From Chloroflexota bacterium (GTDB lineage: Bacteria; Chloroflexota; UBA5177; JANWHV01), in NCBI GenBank assembly GCA_025924845.1, contig JAICHN010000292.1:1-6664 (forward strand): 6,664 bases of DNA, read 5' to 3'. This document shows positions 1-5,627 of this stretch, one piece after another (within the stretch, counting starts at the first letter, position 1; every line of letters begins with the position of its first letter). Below the pieces are notes generated by a model, which saw only the letters and a program-made list of their open reading frames with translations, did not search any database and had not been told where the DNA came from. Both the position numbers and the translations under genes were made by a program.

Positions 1-66
1 AGACCCGCGCCCCTGAAGTATGGCCACGAAGCCGGTCAATTGCCCGTCTCCAACCGTGAGCCGCAC
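1..66 (-). CDS. Possible 5' end of a divergent gene, cut by the window edge (weak)
   Basis: Reading the minus strand leftwards from a GTG at 66-64 gives 22 open codons to the window edge, beginning MRLTVGDGQLTGFVAILQGR. An in-frame TAG lies at 81-79, so GTG is the only credible start I see. The composition (V, G, L, A with few rare residues) looks protein-like. No strong Shine-Dalgarno sequence is visible: an AGG lies 12 bases upstream, and a G run directly abuts the start. Divergent orientation from apt would be natural. I do not recognise the product and 22 codons are too few to assign a family. It may be chance openness in G+C-rich DNA. Confidence 0.2.
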   Translation of the reverse strand, partial: MRLTVGDGQLTGFVAILQGRGS

Positions 67-88
67 CCCCCCGGCAACCTAGCAACCC

Positions 89-97
89 TGGTATCCT
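89..97 (+). promoter_or_regulatory. Candidate extended -10 promoter element for apt
   Basis: TGGTATCCT fits the TGn extended -10 pattern with a 4/6 match to TATAAT. It would start transcription near 104, leaving a leader of about 40 bases before apt. There is no recognisable -35 hexamer 16-18 bases upstream, where the sequence is a C run. This is weak and based on the motif only. Confidence 0.2.
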
Positions 98-143
98 GTG
101 TGGGGCATATCAGCCGGCCAACGCCCTCCAGAGGAGATGCGGC

Positions 144-674
144 ATGCAGTCAGATCGTGCGTCGAGAGTATCGGCGCGCATTCGGGAGATTCCCGACTTT
201 CCTATTCCCGGAGTGATTTTTAAAGACATCACTCCTGTCTTGCAGGATTCCGCTACCTTTCGCGACGCGATCGACCTGGTGGCGGATTTGTTTGCCCCGG
301 ATAGTTTCGACGTGATCGTAGGCCTCGAATCACGCGGATTCGTCTTCGGTTCACCCGTGGCCTATAAGCTGGGCCGCGGCTTCGTGCCCGTGCGCAAACT
401 GGGTAAGTTGCCCGCCGCCAAACTCGCCGTGGAATACGAGTTGGAGTACGGCAGCCATACCCTGGAAATGCACGCCGACGGCATTCTGCCCGGTCAACGC
501 GCTCTGATCGTGGATGACCTCCTGGCCACCGGCGGCACGTGCGGCGCCGCGGTTAACCTGGTGGAACGCCTGGGCGGCATCGTCACCGGCGGCGCCTTCC
601 TGGTCGAACTGGACTTCCTACACGGACGTGAAAAGCTGGCCGGTTACGACGTGCGCAGTGTCGTGCGTTTCTAA
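144..674 (+). CDS. apt: Adenine phosphoribosyltransferase (APRT)
   Basis: This cytoplasmic purine-salvage enzyme converts adenine and PRPP to AMP and pyrophosphate. The 176-residue length is normal for bacterial APRT (about 170-180). The N-terminal IPDFPIPGVIFKDITPVL (residues 16-33) is the family's opening signature. GLESRGF at 60-66 is the nucleobase-side motif, and VRKLGKLP at 83-90 is the flexible active-site loop. YELEYGSHTLEMH at 98-110 is typical of APRT rather than xanthine or hypoxanthine enzymes. The PRPP-binding loop VDDLLATGGT sits at 123-132 with both acidic residues present. The start is supported by AGAGGAG at 130-136, seven bases before the ATG. The stop is TAA at 672-674. The gene appears intact and stands alone, convergent with infA; no partner enzyme is visible. 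The family call is secure; the symbol rests on recognised motifs. Confidence 0.96.
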   Translation: MQSDRASRVSARIREIPDFPIPGVIFKDITPVLQDSATFRDAIDLVADLFAPDSFDVIVGLESRGFVFGSPVAYKLGRGFVPVRKLGKLPAAKLAVEYELEYGSHTLEMHADGILPGQRALIVDDLLATGGTCGAAVNLVERLGGIVTGGAFLVELDFLHGREKLAGYDVRSVVRF

Positions 675-825
675 ATGCTTCCCTCGAGATCCCACGGCCT
701 GTCTATGGCGAGCCCCTCTGGATGTATCCCGCAACCGCGGGTTGGAAGCATGTAGGGCCGTTAGGCCACGTATCGCCCATACCACGGATCCGAAAGTGAG
801 CTGTAAAGGCGGACGGAGAGGTAAC
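675..825. other. Convergent intergenic gap between apt and infA
   Basis: These 151 bases separate the two convergent stop codons. They contain short inverted repeats: CCCGC/GCGGG at 728-741 with a four-base loop (alternatively CAACC/GGTTG at 732-744), GGCC/GGCC at 756-767, and an 8-base pair ATGCTTCC/GGAAGCAT at 675-682 and 744-751. None is followed by a T run on either strand, so I cannot call an intrinsic terminator. I see no tRNA, no recognisable small RNA and no convincing reading frame here. Confidence 0.5.
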
Positions 826-1047
826 CTAGCGTACGCGCCAGGTGATCCGTCCGCGCGTGAGGTCATAGGGGGAGAGTTCGACCCGCACGATATCGCCGAG
901 CACCACTCGCACGTAGCGCTGGCGCATCTTGCCGGCCAGATGGGCCAGCACCTTGTGTCCGTTTTCCAGTTCCACCATGAAGTTGGTATTGGGCAGCGCC
1001 TCGATCACGGTGCCTTCCAACTCCAGTACATTGTCTTTCTTCTTCAA
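826..1047 (-). CDS. infA: Translation initiation factor IF-1, TTG start
   Basis: IF-1 is a small OB-fold protein that binds the 30S A site and helps IF-2 and IF-3 select the initiator tRNA. From the TTG at 1047-1045 the protein is 73 residues, the usual IF-1 length. It begins [20 protein letters not shown] and contains [12 protein letters not shown] (25-36), [10 protein letters not shown] (39-48) and [13 protein letters not shown] (56-68), covering the whole fold. A start further upstream at 1125 is possible in frame and would add 26 residues. I reject it because those residues match nothing in IF-1, the Shine-Dalgarno sequence fits the 1047 start, and the upstream codons overlap a good promoter. 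Small departures from the common consensus are Met24 where Arg is usual (NFMVEL), Leu50 where Pro or Thr is usual (VVLGD) and Trp70 for Tyr/Phe. The gene stands alone, away from the ribosomal-protein operon where infA is often found. Confidence 0.95.
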   Translation of the reverse strand: MKKKDNVLELEGTVIEALPNTNFMVELENGHKVLAHLAGKMRQRYVRVVLGDIVRVELSPYDLTRGRITWRVR

Positions 1048-1055
1048 GCAGATCG

Positions 1056-1061
1056 TTCCTT
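1056..1061 (-). promoter_or_regulatory. Ribosome binding site that fixes the infA TTG start
   Basis: On the minus strand AAGGAA (within AAAAAGGAA) lies eight bases before the TTG at 1047. This is an ideal position, and it supports the 73-residue form of IF-1 rather than the longer reading from 1125. Confidence 0.7.
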
Positions 1062-1096
1062 TTTCGGATGCATCAAGCGGCACTTCACCACGTAGA

Positions 1097-1125
1097 AGTA
1101 TACCCGTGCCCTGGAGCAGGGACAA
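1097..1125 (-). promoter_or_regulatory. Sigma70-type promoter for infA
   Basis: On the minus strand TTGTCC (1125-1120, 4/6 match to TTGACA) is separated by exactly 17 bases from TATACT (1102-1097, 5/6 match to TATAAT). The predicted transcription start is near 1090, giving a leader of about 43 bases that holds the AAGGAA ribosome site. The spacer contains CCCTG-GAG-CAGGG (1109-1121), a small inverted repeat that could be an operator or chance. The fit between promoter, leader and TTG start is mutually reinforcing. Confidence 0.55.
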
Positions 1126-1211
1126 CCGATAAGCAGATCATGTCCTGCTGCCTAGAGTGGGATACGGCGCGGCGGAGCGAGGCGAGTGGTAACCTGTTCC
1201 GTTGAAAGAGC

Positions 1212-3461
1212 ATGCCGACAGATACCGATCATCCGCCTACTATTCAGCCGCTCCCCGCATTGATACCATCGGCTGATGAAACACCTAGGATTCCGTGGCG
1301 GAGGAGGGCCGCATCCCCGATGGAAGTGGAAGCGGACCCAGGGATAGCACGGTTGAGCGAGGGGCAAGATACCACGTCGCCCGCCGATGCCGGCGCTCAC
1401 GCCGCGGGCCACCTCCTCCGGCGCCGCCAGGCGTCGCTCGCGCTCGGCGCCGCCCTTTTAGTCTACGCCGGCCTGTGGTTGATGCACCGCGTCGCCGATC
1501 CACTCTTCCTACCGTGGTGGCCTACCGGCATTCTCGCCGACGTCTTCCCAAATCCCTGGTGGGTATTGTCCGGCGTGCTGGTTGGTTTGGTCGGCTGCGT
1601 GGGCGCGTTCTACTCTTTGGCGTGCTTCGATCAGGCGGAGCCGCCCGCTCCCGCCTTGAGCTCGGGGATGCCGCGACCCCGTTGGGTCCGTATCGCGGGC
1701 CTCGCCCCGGCAGGCTTGGCGTTGGCCATTCTGGGATACGTCGTATGGCAGGCAACCGAGCATCAGGCGGGAATACCGGTCCTGCTGCTGGGCCTGCTTG
1801 CGACGCCCCTCCTCGCCATTCTCGTCATCGAGTTCGTTCTTCCCTCGCCGCGCGTCGTCGCCCGGTCAGTGCTTCAGCGCCTCAGCCCTGTCGAGTGGGC
1901 GATCATCCTGATCGCCGCGCTGGCCTTCATTGTCTTGAATGAACGCGATGCCTATAACTGGCGTTATGCGTACATCGGCGATGAGTGGGCTTTCTACGGC
2001 ATGGCGGAGAGTATCGCGCACGGCAGTCCTTTCGACCTGCTGAGCCAGGCCGGGGTGTACGGCATCCATCCGCTAGCCAATTCGGCCTATCAGGCGCTGG
2101 TCATGCACATCTTTGGGATCAATGTGTTCGGTTGGCGGATGGCTGCCACGCTCTCCGTGGCGCTGCCGATCGCGCCGCTCTTTTGGCTCGCCCGCCAACT
2201 GGGCGATACATTCTTCGCCCTGACCACGATCGTCTTCTACGCCGGATGCAGCTTGCTCTGGGCCTTCGCGCACATTGGTTACAACAATAACGATCCATTG
2301 CTGGTCAGCATTCCCGCCGCCGCCTTGCTCTATGCCGGGCTGCGCCTTGAAAGGGGCAGCCTGCTCTTCGCGGCGGGCGCCTGCGCCGGGGTGGCCTGGT
2401 ATTCCCTATTCACCGGCCGGCTGATGATTGCCGTGCTGGTGTTGGTGGTGATCGGCGAATGGCGGGGCGGGCGGAGCCACGTCCTACGGTGTCTGGCCTT
2501 CGTCCTCGGCGGCTTCGCGGTGGTGGTGCTGCCGCTGGCCGTTGATAACGGCTGGGATACGATCCACCAAATGTTCGCCCTGGTAAACCTCTCCCAGGCA
2601 CGCACCGAGAGTCCTGTGTCCAGTCTGCTGGCCCAAAATACGGTGCGCGGCGTGTTTGCTTTCCTCTATGCCACGGAGAGCACTCACTATGTGGTGGGCG
2701 AGGTGTTCGACCCTATTTCGGCCTGCGCGCTCTGCCTCGGCTTCACTATTGCCCTGCGCCGGCTGCGCGATCGCGGCGTACGGCTGGCGCTGATCTGGTT
2801 CCTTAGCGGATTGATGCTCAGCACGCCGCTGTACTATGCGCCCCAGATCGCCGACACTCGGCTGCAGTTCGCCATCCCTCCCGCCGCGTTGCTGGCGGCG
2901 ATCGGGCTGCGGGCCGCGGGCCGCGCCGCTCGGACGATCGGGGGTTGGCCGGTGCTGTACCCGATCGTGATGGTCACGGCGCTAATCGGAGCGCTCATCT
3001 TGAACGGCTACCACTTTTATGTCACCGTGCCGCGAACGCTGAACGAGGATGTGATTGCCCTGGATCTGGGCGCCATGGACGCGGCGCCCCAGCAAATGAT
3101 TATCCTGGTCGGCGATAGCGCCAACAACAATCTTTGTCAGGTACTGGACGGCTATGGCAAGAATACCGGCGCTGTCCTCCATTTTCAGGATCAACGGCTT
3201 CAGCCGCTGTGCTTGGCATACATGGATCGGTCCCCAACCTATTATGCCCAGGCTATGGTGGTGATGGACAAGGCCGGCCGGCAAGCGGTTACTCGCTGTC
3301 ACTTACCGCTCTGGAAGCTGGCCGTATCGCCGAATCACGACCAAACCGCATGGGGGTATCACCTCTGGATAAGCATTGATCCAAAAGGCGCCTATCTGGA
3401 TCGACTCGCCGGAACGATTAAGGGGCGCTGTTCCAGGCTCAGTACCCTCCGCCAGAGCTAA
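1212..3461 (+). CDS. Membrane glycosyltransferase, GT-C fold, GT39/ArnT-like (paralog 1)
   Basis: This is a 749-residue multi-span membrane protein, likely to transfer a sugar from a polyprenyl-phosphate carrier on the outer face of the membrane. Residues 1-73 are Pro-, Asp- and Arg-rich and probably cytoplasmic. Four spans follow (about 74-91, 116-136, 161-180, 187-210), then a basic linker (211-228) and a span at 228-243. Next comes the first external loop with YIGDEWAFYGMAESIAHG (254-271); Asp257-Glu258 is the likely catalytic or donor-binding pair. Further family-like segments are GYNNNDPLL (356-364), YSLFTGRL (397-404), a DP-containing pre-span segment at 500-501, and Arg550 before IPPAALLAAIGL. 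After a last span (about 580-600) lies an external domain of about 150 residues with four Cys (642, 667, 696, 740). A stop at 1203 makes ATG 1212 the earliest start, but its ribosome site (GAAAGAG) is too close. ATG 1320 (Met37), 12 bases after GGAGG, is a serious alternative giving 713 residues. Sugar and acceptor are unknown; protein O-mannosylation and glycolipid modification are both possible. Confidence 0.8.
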   Translation: MPTDTDHPPTIQPLPALIPSADETPRIPWRRRAASPMEVEADPGIARLSEGQDTTSPADAGAHAAGHLLRRRQASLALGAALLVYAGLWLMHRVADPLFLPWWPTGILADVFPNPWWVLSGVLVGLVGCVGAFYSLACFDQAEPPAPALSSGMPRPRWVRIAGLAPAGLALAILGYVVWQATEHQAGIPVLLLGLLATPLLAILVIEFVLPSPRVVARSVLQRLSPVEWAIILIAALAFIVLNERDAYNWRYAYIGDEWAFYGMAESIAHGSPFDLLSQAGVYGIHPLANSAYQALVMHIFGINVFGWRMAATLSVALPIAPLFWLARQLGDTFFALTTIVFYAGCSLLWAFAHIGYNNNDPLLVSIPAAALLYAGLRLERGSLLFAAGACAGVAWYSLFTGRLMIAVLVLVVIGEWRGGRSHVLRCLAFVLGGFAVVVLPLAVDNGWDTIHQMFALVNLSQARTESPVSSLLAQNTVRGVFAFLYATESTHYVVGEVFDPISACALCLGFTIALRRLRDRGVRLALIWFLSGLMLSTPLYYAPQIADTRLQFAIPPAALLAAIGLRAAGRAARTIGGWPVLYPIVMVTALIGALILNGYHFYVTVPRTLNEDVIALDLGAMDAAPQQMIILVGDSANNNLCQVLDGYGKNTGAVLHFQDQRLQPLCLAYMDRSPTYYAQAMVVMDKAGRQAVTRCHLPLWKLAVSPNHDQTAWGYHLWISIDPKGAYLDRLAGTIKGRCSRLSTLRQS
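1303..1307 (+). promoter_or_regulatory. Shine-Dalgarno-like GGAGG supporting an internal start of paralog 1
   Basis: GGAGG lies 12 bases upstream of the in-frame ATG at 1320. It is the best ribosome-site match near either candidate start, though its spacing is longer than ideal. Starting here removes 36 Pro-rich residues and leaves every predicted membrane span intact. Confidence 0.35.
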
Positions 3462-3511
3462 TATAGAGCACGGGGGAGCACCAAGATTAGGCCGAAGGCT
3501 GGGATGAGTCA

Positions 3512-3517
3512 GAGGAG
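3512..3517 (+). promoter_or_regulatory. Ribosome binding site of paralog 2
   Basis: GAGGAG lies 13 bases before the ATG at 3531, which is longer than optimal. An in-frame TAG at 3528-3530 immediately precedes that ATG, so no earlier start is possible. The next in-frame ATG (3561) has no ribosome site. Confidence 0.5.
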
Positions 3518-3530
3518 AATCGGACGATAG

Positions 3531-5600
3531 ATGAAAGTCGATGCACGAGCCGGCGCCCCGATGCCGCGTTCTCTCCCGGAAACGGCTGCTCCGAACGAGC
3601 GCGCCGTCCCGGATGTCCGGTCCGGTCCGGCGCGCGATCCCACATTCCTGCTTGGTGTCCTCGCTATCCTGTTCGTGCTGAGCTTTGCCGACCAACTCCT
3701 GCTGACCGCGCAACCCGACTCGCCGCGGCTCGGTATCTTCCTCTGCTTGCCGCTGCTTGGGTTAGCGGCGGGGGCGATTTTAGCCTTTGGGCCGACCACG
3801 CGGATCGGCTTTGCCGCCTGGCACGTCCAACCGCCGCCGCGGCCCCTGCCCCGGCTATCCTACCTGTTCATGTCCATAGCGCTTTTGTGCGCCGGGTATG
3901 CCGCCATCGAGGTACACAACTACGGATCGCTGAGCAACGCGACCGTTGCCTGGACCGGCGCCATCGTCCTGTCCATCGCCGCCGTGGTCTGGCCGGGCGC
4001 CGCGCCTGATCTCCGGCGCCCTCTCCTACGGCTCCGCGACGCGGTGACCCGTCACGCCTATCCCCTGGCCACCCTGGCGGCCATTCTCGTCCTTGCCGCG
4101 GCCTTGCGCTTCATTGCTCTCGATACCGTGCCTGGGTTCATCCATCCGGACGAAGCGGATGTCGGTCTCTCGGCCAGGGCGGTCGCCACCAGCCAGGCGC
4201 AACCTCTCCTGTCTTACGGATTTATGGGCCTTCCCATGCTGGGGTACGCCTGGGACGGCGCTTTCCTGCGCCTGTTTGGCGAAAGTTTGGCCGTGCTGCG
4301 CGCTTCCTCGGCGGTCCTGGGCGTCGGCTCGATCCTGATTACCGCGCTGTTGGGGAAGGAACTCTTCAACTGGCGGGCAGGGCTGCTCGCCGCGGCCTTC
4401 CTGAGCTTCTTCCATCTCCATATTCACTTCAGCCGTGATGGCTTGCACAACATACAGGCGCTCTTCATGGTCACCGCGACCGTCTATCTCCTGGTGCTGA
4501 TGCTGCGCTATGGCTCGCGACTCGCCGCCGTGGCGACCGGCATCGCGCTCAGCGTGGATTTGCAGGTATTCTTCTCGGCTCGCCTGGCGGTCGTGATGGT
4601 TGCCCTGATTGGTTGCTGTGTCTTGCTGGTGACGGATCGGCATTTATGGCGCGCCCGCCTACACGCCGTGGCCTGGGCCGGCGCGGCATTCGTGGCGGCC
4701 GTGGCGCCGCTTGCCGCGTTGATCGGGCAGGATTGGCAGGGGTTCAATCAGCATGCCGGCGATTCCCTGGTTACGACGACCGATCCGGCCGGCCGGCTGC
4801 ATATGTTTAGCGTCTATGGCACCTACGATATTTGGTCGGTGATGCGGACCAATCTGGCCCTCGCGATGCAAACCTTTAACTTCCCCGGCCATGTGGCCCA
4901 GCAATATCCGCTCTTTCCCCATCCCATGCTTGACCCGGTGAGCGGCGCGCTGTTCGCCGGCGCCGTCGCCTTTGCGCTTTTCCGCATCCGCCATACCGGA
5001 TTCGCCATCTGTCTCATTATGTTCGGTGTCATCATGTTCTTTATCGGCATGCTCACCCTCGACCAGCCCGACTGGAACCGCTTGCTGATCATTCTGCCCG
5101 TGATTGCCCTCCTCCTCGGCGCCTTCCTGGACGGCATCGGGCAACTGGCAGAGCAGGTCGCCTTCCTTGCCAAACCCGCTGTCGTTTGCGTGGCGGCGCT
5201 CCTGATCGCCGTCGCCTTCGGCAATCTGCGCTGGTATTTCTTTCAGTTTCAGCCTACCGTTCAGCAGAGTATCAGCGCCCTGGCGATGGACGTGGCGAAC
5301 TATCTGCGTGCCGCCACGAACCACCCCTATGCCTACACGGTCGATGGCGGCGGCTTCAATATCGACAACCAGGCCGTGCGCTTCGTAGCGCCGAGCGTGC
5401 CGGCCTGCGTCCTGCCGCCCAACCTGGACCGCTCCGCTTGCCCGGCCGCGCCGGCGCGCGAGCGGCTATTCTTCATTATGCCCACGCAGGTGACCTTGAT
5501 TCACCAGCTACGTACCGCCTTCCCCGGCGGTACCGTATCGGTGTTCAGGCGCTATAGTAATGGACAAACAGTCAAACTATATCGAGTGGGAAGCCCTTAA
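3531..5600 (+). CDS. Membrane glycosyltransferase, GT-C fold, GT39/PMT_2-like (paralog 2)
   Basis: This 689-residue integral membrane protein has the same plan as its neighbours. A cytoplasmic N-terminus of about 36 residues precedes four spans (about 38-58, 66-86, 109-127, 141-155), a basic linker (160-175, LRRPLLRLRDAVTRH) and a core span (178-197). The first external loop carries GFIHPDEADVGLSARAVA (202-219), with Asp207-Glu208 as the likely catalytic or donor-binding acidic pair; the HPDEA form is the most family-typical of the three. FSRDGLHNIQALF (300-312) and LQVFFSARLAVV (344-355) match recurring PMT_2-type segments. HPMLDPVSGALF (464-475) and DWNRLLIILP (514-523) match the later loop and Arg motif. 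After the last span (548-565) comes an external domain of about 120 residues with two Cys (626, 637). The gene follows paralog 1 by 69 bases and precedes paralog 3 by 27, suggesting one operon. The donor is probably a polyprenyl-phosphate sugar; the acceptor is unknown. The family call is firm, the substrate is not. Confidence 0.87.
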   Translation: MKVDARAGAPMPRSLPETAAPNERAVPDVRSGPARDPTFLLGVLAILFVLSFADQLLLTAQPDSPRLGIFLCLPLLGLAAGAILAFGPTTRIGFAAWHVQPPPRPLPRLSYLFMSIALLCAGYAAIEVHNYGSLSNATVAWTGAIVLSIAAVVWPGAAPDLRRPLLRLRDAVTRHAYPLATLAAILVLAAALRFIALDTVPGFIHPDEADVGLSARAVATSQAQPLLSYGFMGLPMLGYAWDGAFLRLFGESLAVLRASSAVLGVGSILITALLGKELFNWRAGLLAAAFLSFFHLHIHFSRDGLHNIQALFMVTATVYLLVLMLRYGSRLAAVATGIALSVDLQVFFSARLAVVMVALIGCCVLLVTDRHLWRARLHAVAWAGAAFVAAVAPLAALIGQDWQGFNQHAGDSLVTTTDPAGRLHMFSVYGTYDIWSVMRTNLALAMQTFNFPGHVAQQYPLFPHPMLDPVSGALFAGAVAFALFRIRHTGFAICLIMFGVIMFFIGMLTLDQPDWNRLLIILPVIALLLGAFLDGIGQLAEQVAFLAKPAVVCVAALLIAVAFGNLRWYFFQFQPTVQQSISALAMDVANYLRAATNHPYAYTVDGGGFNIDNQAVRFVAPSVPACVLPPNLDRSACPAAPARERLFFIMPTQVTLIHQLRTAFPGGTVSVFRRYSNGQTVKLYRVGSP

Positions 5601-5627
5601 GAACCTGATGATGCTCGGAACTCCACG

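Noticed and set aside
675..751. 8-base inverted repeat ATGCTTCC/GGAAGCAT enclosing a small hairpin, considered as a terminator or small RNA
   Set aside because: An 8-base match within about 70 bases is expected several times by chance in a window this size. The loop is long and no T tract follows on either strand.
514..1095. Plus-strand frame of 193 codons overlapping the end of apt, the gap and the antisense of infA
   Set aside because: It runs out of frame through apt and antisense through infA. Its composition changes abruptly at the gene borders and no motif is seen.
1046..1140. Repeated 9-mer AAGCAGATC at 1046-1054 and 1131-1139 flanking the infA promoter
   Set aside because: Chance 9-base repeats are numerous in a 6.6 kb sequence. 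Only two copies exist and there is no symmetry suggesting an operator.
1126..1211. Search for a plus-strand promoter for the glycosyltransferase genes
   Set aside because: Candidate -10-like strings (GATAAG, TAACCT) have no -35 partner at suitable spacing, so nothing could be called.
4026..4643. Long minus-strand reading frame of 205 codons within paralog 2
   Set aside because: It is antisense to a clear membrane protein. Its Gln/His/Glu/Arg-rich composition is the expected mirror of Leu/Ala/Val-rich hydrophobic codons, and it has no recognisable motif.
4659..5324. Minus-strand reading frame of 221 codons within paralog 2
   Set aside because: It has the same antisense composition (Gly, Glu, His, Arg, Gln rich) opposite predicted membrane spans and external loops, with no ribosome site noted and no family signature.
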